34,252 nucleotides of DNA from assembly GCA_003670745.1 (NCBI GenBank), contig QWQR01000007.1, positions 1 to 34,252 on the forward strand. Direction: 5' to 3'. This document shows, piece by piece, positions 24,472 to 31,321 of the stretch. The position numbers and the translations under genes are program-made. The stretch comes from Chloroflexota bacterium. Lineage in GTDB: Bacteria > Chloroflexota > Limnocylindria > Limnocylindrales > Limnocylindraceae. How positions within the stretch are numbered: position 1 is the stretch's first letter; each line of letters begins with the position of its first letter. The notes below the pieces were generated by a model. The model worked only from the letters and a program-made list of their open reading frames with translations, did not search any database and was not told the origin of the DNA.

Positions 24472-24846
24472 CTAGGTGATCCCTCGGATGAGCCGTAACC
24501 GTTCACCCCCATCGGGGCCGAGAACAAGGAGGAGGTCGATACGTTCAAGGGCCGGGAGCGCCTCGCGCTGGCGGCGGAGCGCCGCAACCTTGCGCGCGCC
24601 GAGAAGTTGCAGCGGGGTTGCTGCGCCTACCGAGGGTCTGCGACGCACCTCGACCGCGACGAGTCGCCAGCTGGGGTCGCGCGCAAGGAGGTCAATCTCA
24701 AGGCCAGCGAGACGGTGGTTGCGCACAAGGATGCTCCAACCGGATCGCTCGAGCGCCGCTGCGGCGATCTCCTCACCCGCTCGCCCACGGCGCTGACGCT
24801 CTCGATGCTGACGATCTCGCTGCTGGCGCTCTTGATCGCTCGTCAC
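24472..24846 (-). CDS. YraN/UPF0102 nuclease-fold protein
   Basis: A 124-residue protein of the UPF0102 family, which has a restriction-endonuclease-like (Holliday-junction-resolvase-like) fold. The family pattern is visible: 'GRAGEEIAAAALERSGWSILVRNHRLAGLEIDLLARDPSWRLVAVEVRRR'. The catalytic-type D and E-x-K positions read EIDLLARD and VEVRRR, so the usual lysine is arginine. I use GTG 24846, ten bases after rnhB, giving the normal family length; the track's ATG would add 23 residues inside rnhB. Function is not established for the family. Confidence 0.85.
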   Translation of the reverse strand: MTSDQERQQRDRQHRERQRRGRAGEEIAAAALERSGWSILVRNHRLAGLEIDLLARDPSWRLVAVEVRRRPSVGAATPLQLLGARKVAALRRQREALPALERIDLLLVLGPDGGERLRLIRGIT

Positions 24847-24856
24847 CCGGTCAGTC

Positions 24857-25543
24857 TTACGTGGAGCGCTTACCCTCGGCACTCCATACGCCAAGCCGCG
24901 CGGCAACAGGGGCAAAGCTGCGGCGATGGTGCGGCGTCACGCCGATCGCATCGAGCGCGGCGAGATGGGCGGGCGCCGGATAGCCAACGTTTCGCTCCCA
25001 GGCGTACCCGGGGTATCGCACCGAGAGTCGGCGCATTAGGTCGTCACGCAGCACCTTCGCCACGATTGAGGCGCAGGCGATCGGATAAACGCTCACGTCG
25101 CCTCGCACGATCGTCGCATGGGGGCCGATGAGATCGCTGAGCTCTCGCGCCGCTGACCCGTCGACCAACGCAAAGTCGATTGGAGCGCCGCGGCGGCGAA
25201 CGAGCTGGGCGACGGCACGGCGCATTGCAAGGTGCGAGGCGGCGCGAGGATTGAGTCTCTCCACCTCTCGGGCCGAGGCGGCGCCAACGCCGATCGCGAC
25301 CGCTACGGCGCGAATGGCAACCGCGGCGCGTTGGCGCTGCAGTGGTGTGAGCGCCTTCGAGTCAGCGACGCCGCTGATCGGCTCACCAGCCGGCATGAGG
25401 ATCGCGCAGGCGACGACGGGTCCTGCAAGCGGGGCGAGGCCGACCTCATCGATGCCAATGACGGCGCGCTGCGGATGACCGTGATGAATTTCGAGGTCGC
25501 GGGTGGGAAGCTCGCGGCCGATACGCGGCCGCGCTGGCGTCAC
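24857..25543 (-). CDS. rnhB: Ribonuclease HII with divergent GRG motif
   Basis: A 228-residue RNase H type 2 enzyme, which nicks DNA at embedded ribonucleotides and cuts RNA-DNA hybrids. Catalytic acids are present: D32 and E33 (VIGIDEVG), D128 (ALVDGS) and D149 (VRGDVS), plus 'ADSKALTPLQR' and 'IACASIVAKVLRDDLMRRL'. The GRG stretch that follows DEXG and contacts the ribose 2'-OH reads GLA (35-37). The later 'HKGYGT' region reads 'RNVGYPAPAH', also unusual. GTG start, overlapping rplS by four bases (GTGA). rplS - rnhB - yraN is a common order. Confidence 0.9.
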   Translation of the reverse strand: MTPARPRIGRELPTRDLEIHHGHPQRAVIGIDEVGLAPLAGPVVACAILMPAGEPISGVADSKALTPLQRQRAAVAIRAVAVAIGVGAASAREVERLNPRAASHLAMRRAVAQLVRRRGAPIDFALVDGSAARELSDLIGPHATIVRGDVSVYPIACASIVAKVLRDDLMRRLSVRYPGYAWERNVGYPAPAHLAALDAIGVTPHHRRSFAPVAARLGVWSAEGKRST

Positions 25544-26163
25544 TCCGGCGTCGCGTCCGTCGCAGCTGCGGCGTCGCCGCCCTCGGCCTCAGCCGCGGCG
25601 GTCGGTTCAGCGCTCGGCGCTGGTGCAGCCTCAACGGCCGGCTCGACGACGGTTTCAGTGACCGGCTCAGCGGTCGCAGTTGCGACAGCGGGGGCGGCGG
25701 CTGCCGCCGCGGCGGCGGTTGCCGCTTCAGCCGCGGCGCTGTCAGCGGCGGCCTTCGCAGCCTTTGCGCTCGCCTTTACGGCCTTCGCGGTTGCTACTGC
25801 TTCGGCGATCTCTGCGGCGTCACCCAACTTCTCGCGGAGCGAGGAGCGCTTGCCGACGCGATCACGCAGGAAGTAGAGCTGCGCGCGGTGTGAGATGCCG
25901 TGACGCACGACCTCAATGGAGTCGATGCGGGGGCTGTGCACCTTGAAGGTGCGCTCCACGCCAACGCCAGAGGCGATGCGACGAACGGTGATGGTGAGGC
26001 CGAGTCCGCCGCCGTGCATGCGCATGACGGTCCCCTCGAAGGTTTGGATTCGCTCGCGCGTACCCTCGACGACCTTCGCTGCGACCTTGACGGTGTCACC
26101 CGTCTTGATCTGCGGCAGGTCGGTCTTCATCTGTGCGTCGGTAAGGGCGCGAATGATGTCCAT
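25540..26163 (-). CDS. rplS: Ribosomal protein L19 with long Ala-rich tail
   Basis: A 207-residue protein. Residues 1-112 are a standard L19, a 50S protein at the subunit interface ('PQIKTGDTVKVAAKVVEGTRERIQTFEGTVMRMHGGGLGLTITVRRIASGVGVERTFKVHSPRI'). The remaining about 95 residues are an Ala/Glu/Lys/Pro-rich, low-complexity extension, first basic ('AKAVKASAKAAKAAA') then acidic. Most L19 proteins are about 115 residues. The ATG has GGAGTG upstream, and the gene has its own promoter and leader hairpin. Confidence 0.94.
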   Translation of the reverse strand: MDIIRALTDAQMKTDLPQIKTGDTVKVAAKVVEGTRERIQTFEGTVMRMHGGGLGLTITVRRIASGVGVERTFKVHSPRIDSIEVVRHGISHRAQLYFLRDRVGKRSSLREKLGDAAEIAEAVATAKAVKASAKAAKAAADSAAAEAATAAAAAAAAPAVATATAEPVTETVVEPAVEAAPAPSAEPTAAAEAEGGDAAAATDATPE

Positions 26164-26246
26164 TGGTCACTCCGATGTGGTGCGGCGGGAACCCTGCCGC
26201 GACGGACGGCGAGGATAGCACAGGGCTCAGCGGCCCTCGCTGGGCT
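26164..26246 (-). promoter_or_regulatory. rplS promoter and leader hairpin
   Basis: The minus strand has TGC-TATCCT (26220-26212), an extended -10 box. About 42 bases separate the likely start from the rplS ATG, and this leader contains GCGGC-A-GGG-TT-CCC-GCCGC (26200-26182), a GC-rich hairpin just before the ribosome-binding site. No -35 box is convincing. The layout resembles the rpsO leader hairpin. Confidence 0.5.
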
Positions 26247-26993
26247 CTAGCGCCCCCTCTCCCCCTCTGGGGCCTTGCCCTGCGGCTCTGCCGGCCGCCC
26301 TGGCGCACCGCCCCGACGCGCGGCGCTCCGCCGTGCCGCCTCGCCCTTCCGCCATGCCGCAACCGCACCATGATTCCCGGAGACGAGGATCTCGGGGACA
26401 CTGGCGCCGCGAAATTCAGGGGGCCGGGTGAACTGCGGATACTCGAGAAGCTCTGGGGTAGAGAACGACTCCTCGTCGAGTGAGGCGGCGTCGATCGATC
26501 CAGGGACGAGTCGAAGGATCGCGTCACAAAGTGCGATCGCAGCCGGCTCCCCTCCCGACAAGACGAAATCCCCCAGGCTCAACTCAAGGTCGACGTAGGC
26601 GCGCACGCGGTCATCGACGCCTTCGTAGCGCCCACACAAGATGATCAGGTGTCGACGCGCGGCAAGATCTCGCGCTCGCTCTTGGCGCAGCGTCTCACCG
26701 CCGGCATCGAGAAGGATCACCGTTGATTCTGGGGTGCGAAGCGCCTCGATCGCTGCGACGAGTGGTTCTGGGCGCAGCAGCATGCCGGCACCCCCACCGT
26801 AGGGGGCGTCGTCTACGGCACGATGCTTGCCGATCCCCCATTCACGCAGGTCGTGCGCTGTGAGCGTCGCAAGGCCGCGCTCAATGGCGCGCGCAGGGAT
26901 GCTCGCGGCGAGCGCTGCGGTGATCGTCTCAGGGAAGAGCGAGACGACATCAATGCGCAGCGCCGCCTCCCGTTGAGCCGTTCCGTCAGGCAC
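26247..26993 (-). CDS. trmD: tRNA (guanine-37-N1) methyltransferase
   Basis: A 248-residue SPOUT-family methyltransferase that makes m1G37 next to the anticodon and so prevents +1 frameshifting. It shows 'RIDVVSLFPETI', 'GGGAGMLLRPEPL', 'ILCGRYEGVDDRVR', 'SLGDFVLSGGEPAAIALCDAILRLVPG' and 'YPQFTRPPEFRG'. I start at GTG 26993, with GAGGAGG upstream and an eight-base overlap with rimM; the track's start adds 78 shadow residues. The last 30 residues are a Gly/Pro/Arg-rich extension. Confidence 0.95.
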   Translation of the reverse strand: MPDGTAQREAALRIDVVSLFPETITAALAASIPARAIERGLATLTAHDLREWGIGKHRAVDDAPYGGGAGMLLRPEPLVAAIEALRTPESTVILLDAGGETLRQERARDLAARRHLIILCGRYEGVDDRVRAYVDLELSLGDFVLSGGEPAAIALCDAILRLVPGSIDAASLDEESFSTPELLEYPQFTRPPEFRGASVPEILVSGNHGAVAAWRKGEAARRSAARRGGAPGRPAEPQGKAPEGERGR

Positions 26994-27642
26994 GCTCGCC
27001 CTCCTCGCCGCTCGCCGCCGCCGGCACGCCGCGCACGCCTCCGCGTCGCGGGCGCTGCTTCCGGTTCGGATCCTTGATGCGTGCTCGGCGCGGCTCGAGC
27101 TCCATGACGCTGAGGTCGGCGACGATGACCCCAGCACGCGGGTCGAACGTGGTGATAACAGACGCCACAGCAGGAAGATCAAGTTCTCCGCCGTCGGGGG
27201 TGCGAAGCAGATAGACCTCGGCGCCACCTGCGCGATAGCAATCGACGATCTCGCCGATCGGGTCGCCTGCTGCGTCGCGCACGGTGATGCCGATCACCTC
27301 GTCCCAAGAGATCGGATCGCTCGCCTTCGGTGCGACGGCGAGGGCGACCGTGAGGAAACGTCCGACGAGCGGCGTGGCCGCGTCGCGTGACTGCACCTCG
27401 CGAAAGCGCGCAAAACTCCCCGGCGCAGCTGGCTGGAAGTCATCGACCTTGAGGGTGCGTCCGTCGCCCTCGATGGTCAGGATTGACCCGATCGCAAAGC
27501 GCTCTTCGGGGCGGTCGGTAAGCATCTCGAGGCGGAGCGTTCCATCCAGGCCGCGGAGGCCGCGCACGCGCGCGACGCGCAGGTGCCGTTCGCTCTCAGC
27601 CGATCTCGAGGACGTAGTTCTCTCCGGTGCGGTTCGAGACAA
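26986..27642 (-). CDS. rimM: 16S rRNA processing protein RimM
   Basis: A 30S maturation factor that binds S19. The N-terminal barrel begins 'LRVARVRGLRGLDGTLRLEMLTDRPEERF', and the PRC-barrel follows ('ISWDEVIGITVRDAAGDPIGEIVDCYRAGGAEVYLLRTPDGGELDLPAVASVI'). The C-terminus is a basic then acidic tail. The start is uncertain: TTG 27642 gives 218 residues but overlaps the KH gene by 47 bases; CTG 27582, just before the conserved core and 13 bases after the KH stop, would give 198. No ATG or GTG is available in front of the core. Confidence 0.88.
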   Translation of the reverse strand: MSRTAPERTTSSRSAESERHLRVARVRGLRGLDGTLRLEMLTDRPEERFAIGSILTIEGDGRTLKVDDFQPAAPGSFARFREVQSRDAATPLVGRFLTVALAVAPKASDPISWDEVIGITVRDAAGDPIGEIVDCYRAGGAEVYLLRTPDGGELDLPAVASVITTFDPRAGVIVADLSVMELEPRRARIKDPNRKQRPRRGGVRGVPAAASGEEGERA

Positions 27643-27829
27643 CTTTCAGGAGGCTGCGCAACGCCTTGGCGATGCTGCCATTGCGGCCGATGACGCGACC
27701 CATGTCGTCCTCGTCGACGATCAGCCGCAGAACGATGGCATCGCCATCCTCTTCAACCTCGACGCTCACGCCGTCAGGATTGTCGGCGAGGGACTTTGCG
27801 ACGAATTCGACGAGCTGCGCTGCAGGCAC
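27596..27829 (-). CDS. khpA: KhpA-type KH-domain RNA-binding protein (YlqC family)
   Basis: A 77-residue single KH domain with the GxxG loop in 'MGRVIGRNGSIAKALRSLLKVVSNRTG'. In Streptococcus KhpA partners KhpB/Jag and affects cell elongation and RNA binding. The GTG start follows the rpsP stop without any gap (TAAGTG). The place between rpsP and rimM is the standard one for this family. Confidence 0.94.
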   Translation of the reverse strand: MPAAQLVEFVAKSLADNPDGVSVEVEEDGDAIVLRLIVDEDDMGRVIGRNGSIAKALRSLLKVVSNRTGENYVLEIG

Positions 27830-28360
27830 TTACGCCTCCGTTGCTGGCGCGTCAGCAGGGGCGGCTTCAGTGGCAGGTGCAGCGTCAGCGGCAGGTGCCG
27901 CTTCGGCGGCCGGGGCTGCATCAACGGCTGGAGCATCAGTGGCGCTCTCAACGACCGGCTCAGCGGCAACCTCTGCTGCGGCCGCCGCTTCAAGTGCGGC
28001 GTCTGCTGTCGGTGCGGCCTCAACCACGACGGTCTCTTCGACCTTCGCAGGGCGCGTGCCAGGCTTCGTGTAGCCGGCCTGTGCCGACTTCGGACCAGTC
28101 TTGCCGCCAAGGCTGTTTACGCCGGCGCGCGCCTTGCCGATGAGCTTCGTCACGACCTCGGAGGGCTGAGCCCCCTTGGCGATCCATGCATCAATCTTTG
28201 GCAGATCAAGGACGAGGGTGAGCGGCTCGGTGCGTGGGTTGTAGTGGCCGAGGATCTCAAGCGAGCGCCCATCACGTGGCGAGCGGCGGTCGGTCGCGAC
28301 GACGCGATACGACGGCTGACCAGTTGCACCGACGCGACTCAACCTGATACGAACGCTCAT
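27830..28360 (-). CDS. rpsP: Ribosomal protein S16 with Ala/Pro-rich tail
   Basis: A 176-residue protein. Residues 1-80 are S16, a 30S assembly protein ('SVRIRLSRVGATGQPSYRVVATDRRSPRDGRSLEILGHYNPRTEPLTLVLDLPKIDAWIAKGAQPSEVV'). The following Lys-rich stretch is common in the family, but from about 108 there is a long acidic Ala/Pro/Glu tail ending in tandem AAPA(A/T)(E/D) units. I start at ATG 28360; the ATG 18 bases upstream overlaps the GGAGG that serves as its ribosome-binding site. Confidence 0.94.
   Translation of the reverse strand: MSVRIRLSRVGATGQPSYRVVATDRRSPRDGRSLEILGHYNPRTEPLTLVLDLPKIDAWIAKGAQPSEVVTKLIGKARAGVNSLGGKTGPKSAQAGYTKPGTRPAKVEETVVVEAAPTADAALEAAAAAEVAAEPVVESATDAPAVDAAPAAEAAPAADAAPATEAAPADAPATEA
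27848..27919 (-). repeat. Four 18-base tandem repeats in the rpsP tail
   Basis: The end of rpsP encodes four consecutive six-residue units (AAPAAE, AAPAAD, AAPATE, AAPADA). The units are similar at the DNA level, so repeat number could vary between strains by slippage. Confidence 0.7.
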
Positions 28361-28477
28361 CCCTGTAGGTTCCTCCATGGGGCTCGACGCTTCGGCCGAG
28401 CCGGTGACCCCGGCAGACCGGGAAGTTGTCGTCGGATCGTACCCGCTCCGCGCGGTTGGCGCACTCCGACCCCGCCG
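28361..28477 (-). promoter_or_regulatory. rpsP promoter and structured leader
   Basis: The 117-base gap contains TACGAT (28441-28436, minus strand) as a -10 candidate. Two hairpins follow: CCCGG-TCTG-CCGGG (28422-28409) and GGCTCG-N10-CGAGCC (28402-28381), the latter ending just before the GGAGG of rpsP. It may let rpsP be expressed independently of ffh. No -35 box is convincing. Confidence 0.4.
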
Positions 28478-28594
28478 CTACCGCCCGAGGAGCCCTGCCC
28501 CAGAGGCGGCGAGCAGGGCCGAGAGGAGCCCGACCCCAATCGCCAGAGCGGCAAGGAGCAGGGCGAGGAGGTTGTTTCCTGAGCGCTGACTCAT
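28478..28594 (-). CDS. 38-residue single-helix membrane mini-protein next to ffh
   Basis: This frame is too short for the ORF track. Its ATG overlaps the ffh stop (ATGA), the same coupling seen at most real gene junctions here. It encodes a short polar head (MSQRSGNN), one long hydrophobic helix (LLALLLAALAIGVGLLSALLAA) and a short end (SGAGLLGR). No family is recognised. A single-pass membrane peptide co-translated with the SRP GTPase suggests a membrane or secretion role, but that is a guess; a chance frame is also possible. Confidence 0.5.
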   Translation of the reverse strand: MSQRSGNNLLALLLAALAIGVGLLSALLAASGAGLLGR

Positions 28595-29991
28595 CGTCGT
28601 CCCCCCCGCTTCTTCGCCTTGCGACCCCCCTTCGGGGGTGTCCTGCCGCGAGCGTGCTTCGAGGGTAGAGCACCGCCCCCACCGACCAGGCGCGCGGGGT
28701 CGATGCCGCCCGTGCGACGCACCAAGACGCGCATCTCCTCAAGGCGCTTCACGAGACGATTCACCTCTTCGATGCTCCGCCCCGACCCGGCCGCCACGCG
28801 GCGGCGACGCGCGAGCGTGAGGAGCGCAGGTTCACGGCGCTCACGAGCCGTCATCGAGAGGATGATCGCCTCGGCGCGTCGCAGCTCGCCGCCAGCGACC
28901 GACTCCTCGATCTGCGCGGCTGCGCCACCGAGGCCAGGGATCATCTTGACGATGTTGCCGATCGGCCCCATCGACGCCATCTGGCGCAGCTGCTCCAGCA
29001 GATCGTCGAACGTCAGCTCGCCGCTCGGTCGCGCCGGCGCCTTCTGCTCCTGCGATCCTTGGGCCCCCGCCGAGGCGACGATCTCGGCGAGCGTTGCCAG
29101 ATCACCCATCTCCAAGATGCGCCCAGCGATCCGATCAGGATGGAATCGCTCCAGAGCATCGGGGCGTTCGCCGGTGCCGAGATAGACGACGGGAATCCCT
29201 GCGCCGCCAGCGATCGAGAGTGCGGCGCCACCGCGCGCGTCGCTGTCGAGTTTCGCAAGGATCAGGCCTGTCGGATCGACCGCGGCCCTAAATCCTTCGG
29301 CCACAGCGAGCGCCTGCTGCCCAGTTGCGGCATCAAGGACGAGGAGCCGCTCGCGCGGACGCACTGCGTCGCGCAACTCGACAAGTTCCTGCAGCAACTC
29401 TGCGTCGAGGGTGGTGCGACCAGAGGAGTCGATGATCAGCAGGTCACGGCCGAGTCGCTTCGCCGCCTCAAGGGCGCGGCGGCCGATCTCGGCGACGGGG
29501 GTGCCGATCGGCTCGCGGTGCGCCGGCACGCCGATCGCGGCGCCGAGGAGGGCGAGTTGCTCTGCGGCGGCTGGTCGGCGCGGGTCTGCGGCGACGAGCA
29601 TCGGACGGCGACCCTCTCGCTCGAGACGTGCGGCAAGCTTTGCGGCGGTAGTCGTCTTCCCGGCGCCCTGCAGGCCGAGCAACAGAATCGACGCTGGGCG
29701 CTCACGGAGGTCGAGTTCGCGGCCCGAGCCACCAAGCGTTGCAGTCAGCGCGCCGTGCACGATGCCCAGAAGGCGCTCACCAGCCCCGAGGCCATCGACA
29801 ATCTCGCCGCGTGTGGCCTCGTCACGGATGCGCGCAATAAGCGCGTCGGCGACGGAGAGCGCAACGTCCGACTCGAGCAGTGCCGTGCGAAGTTCGGCAA
29901 GCCCGGCATCGAGGTCTGCGGCGCTGATGCGGCCGCGTCCCGAGATCTTGCCAAGGGTTGCTCGCAAGCGACTGCCAAGCGCGCCAAACAT
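28591..29991 (-). CDS. ffh: Signal recognition particle protein Ffh
   Basis: A 466-residue SRP54 GTPase that binds signal sequences and 4.5S RNA and delivers ribosomes to FtsY at the membrane. N domain about 1-90; G motifs 'LLGLQGAGKTTTAAKLA', 'ADPRRPAAAEQL', 'IIDSSGRTTLD', 'LAKLDSDARGGAALS' and 'GTGERPDALERFHPDRIAGRILEMGD'. The M domain has 'LTFDDLLEQLRQMASMGPIGNIVKMIPGLGG' and 'RRRRVAAGSGRSIEEVNRLVKRLEEM', and a basic Gly/Lys/Arg tail ends it. G3 is DSSGR instead of DTAGR, and the G4 region reads AKLD instead of TKLD. I start at ATG 29991, six bases from a TACACT box; the track's extra 144 residues are the antisense of the MFS gene. Confidence 0.95.
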   Translation of the reverse strand: MFGALGSRLRATLGKISGRGRISAADLDAGLAELRTALLESDVALSVADALIARIRDEATRGEIVDGLGAGERLLGIVHGALTATLGGSGRELDLRERPASILLLGLQGAGKTTTAAKLAARLEREGRRPMLVAADPRRPAAAEQLALLGAAIGVPAHREPIGTPVAEIGRRALEAAKRLGRDLLIIDSSGRTTLDAELLQELVELRDAVRPRERLLVLDAATGQQALAVAEGFRAAVDPTGLILAKLDSDARGGAALSIAGGAGIPVVYLGTGERPDALERFHPDRIAGRILEMGDLATLAEIVASAGAQGSQEQKAPARPSGELTFDDLLEQLRQMASMGPIGNIVKMIPGLGGAAAQIEESVAGGELRRAEAIILSMTARERREPALLTLARRRRVAAGSGRSIEEVNRLVKRLEEMRVLVRRTGGIDPARLVGGGGALPSKHARGRTPPKGGRKAKKRGGRR

Positions 29992-30013
29992 GGTGCGAGT
30001 GTACGATGCGGCG
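29992..30013. promoter_or_regulatory. 22-bp divergent leaderless promoter of ffh and MFS gene
   Basis: The whole space between the two divergent ATG codons is 22 bases. On the minus strand TACACT (30003-29998) is six bases before the ffh ATG. On the plus strand TACGAT (30002-30007) is six bases before the MFS ATG. The two -10 boxes share the self-complementary TA step. Neither gene has a ribosome-binding site, so both transcripts would be leaderless and the two promoters cannot be opened at once. Confidence 0.6.
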
Positions 30014-31321
30014 ATGCCAACGGCGAAGCCCCTAACCCGCGGACGCGCACCACGGCGCGACGAACCTCGGGCCGTCTCGCGCGATGCGAACCTGCTCGTG
30101 GGGGCGCAGGCGATCTCGAGCTTCGGATCGTTCATCACTCGATCGGCGCTTCCGCTGCTCGCCATCCTCGGCCTCGGCGTTACCCCCATTGAGGCGGCGC
30201 TCCTCGCGGCGGTCGACCTGATGGCTGCGGCGCTTATCAGCCAGTTCGCCGGCGTCTGGATCGATCGGCTCCCACGACGACCACTCCTCATCACCGCCGA
30301 CCTTGCGCGCGCAGCGCTCCTCGGAAGCATCCCAGCGAGCGCCCTCCTCTTCGGCGGCGTGACGCTCCCCCATCTCATCTTCGTGAGCGCAGCGAGCGGC
30401 GCCTGTACGACCGCATTCGACATCGCCGAGCGCAGCTACCTGGTTGGACTCGTCCCCGCACCGAAGTTGCGCCGCATTCTCGCGCGCCTCCTCGGTATCC
30501 GCGGCGCTGCCGAGTTCTTCGGGTTCGGCGTTGCCGGCCTACTCGTCGCCCGTATCGGCGGGCCAGCGGCGATCGGCGTTGACGCGCTCACCTATGTCGC
30601 GTCCGCGGCGCTCCTCACCCTGCTCCGCGTCCGTGAGCCTGCGCTGCCGCCAACGTCGGCACGTAAGAGCGTTCGCTACGAGGTGGTCGACGGGCTCCGC
30701 CGAACGTGGGCCGAGCAGCCGCTTCGACCACTCCTCTTTAGCGGGGCGGTGATCGGCCTCTACTTCGGACTCTTCCGCTCGTCGTACATGCTCTTCCTCA
30801 CGCGTGGGCTCGGCCTCGGGCCAGAGGCGATCGGCGCGATCGCGGCAGTCGGCGGGATCGCTGCGTTTAGCGGTGGGATCCTCACAGAACGATTCTCGCG
30901 TTGGCTCGGCCTCGGCCGCTCGCTCGCGGTGAGCTATGCGTTGGTCGGCGCTGGGCTCCTCTTGGTGCCGCTTTCGCCTGGGCCAACGCTCCTCGGCTTC
31001 GCAATGCTCATCGGCCATCAGCTCCTGAGCGACGGATTCGAGACGGTCTGGGAGGCGAACCAGGCGACGATCCGCGCGCGGCTCATCCCCGATGCGTACC
31101 AAGGTCGATCGAATGCCGCCTTTGAAGGCGTCGGGATCCTTGCGCGCCTCACTGGGATCGTCGTCGGCGGGCTCATTGGCTCGAGCGCATCGGGGAGCGG
31201 CGCCTCACTGGTCGTTGGTGGACTCGCAGCAGTACTCGTTGGCCTCTACCTTGGCCTCTCGCCGCTCGGGCGGCTCCGCTCCATCGCTGACCTGAAAGTT
31301 ACTCGCCCGCGCTCCTCGTAA
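30014..31321 (+). CDS. MFS permease (EntS/MFS_3-like)
   Basis: A 435-residue major facilitator with 10-12 hydrophobic helices, the only plus-strand gene. The N-terminal half carries 'LVGAQAISSFGSFITRSALPLLAI' and the loop motif 'GVWIDRLPRRPLLITADLARA', typical of MFS_3 exporters such as EntS and macrolide-type efflux proteins. The substrate cannot be inferred. The start is ATG 30014; the track's longer start is antisense to ffh. It interrupts the otherwise collinear smc-ftsY / ffh block and ends overlapping ftsY by 23 bases. Confidence 0.88.
   Translation: MPTAKPLTRGRAPRRDEPRAVSRDANLLVGAQAISSFGSFITRSALPLLAILGLGVTPIEAALLAAVDLMAAALISQFAGVWIDRLPRRPLLITADLARAALLGSIPASALLFGGVTLPHLIFVSAASGACTTAFDIAERSYLVGLVPAPKLRRILARLLGIRGAAEFFGFGVAGLLVARIGGPAAIGVDALTYVASAALLTLLRVREPALPPTSARKSVRYEVVDGLRRTWAEQPLRPLLFSGAVIGLYFGLFRSSYMLFLTRGLGLGPEAIGAIAAVGGIAAFSGGILTERFSRWLGLGRSLAVSYALVGAGLLLVPLSPGPTLLGFAMLIGHQLLSDGFETVWEANQATIRARLIPDAYQGRSNAAFEGVGILARLTGIVVGGLIGSSASGSGASLVVGGLAAVLVGLYLGLSPLGRLRSIADLKVTRPRSS

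Noticed and set aside
23210-24475. 421-residue plus-strand ORF opposite rpsB and tsf
   Set aside because: Antisense of two conserved genes, with no family features and no ribosome-binding site.
26994-27227. N-terminal extension of the trmD ORF
   Set aside because: Out-of-frame reading of rimM; the conserved TrmD start lies just after GTG 26993.
29411-30013. N-terminal extension of the MFS ORF
   Set aside because: The added residues are Ser/Arg-rich antisense of ffh; the transporter fold begins after ATG 30014.
29992-30423. N-terminal extension of the ffh ORF
   Set aside because: It is antisense to the MFS gene and not part of the SRP54 family; ATG 29991 begins the normal N domain.
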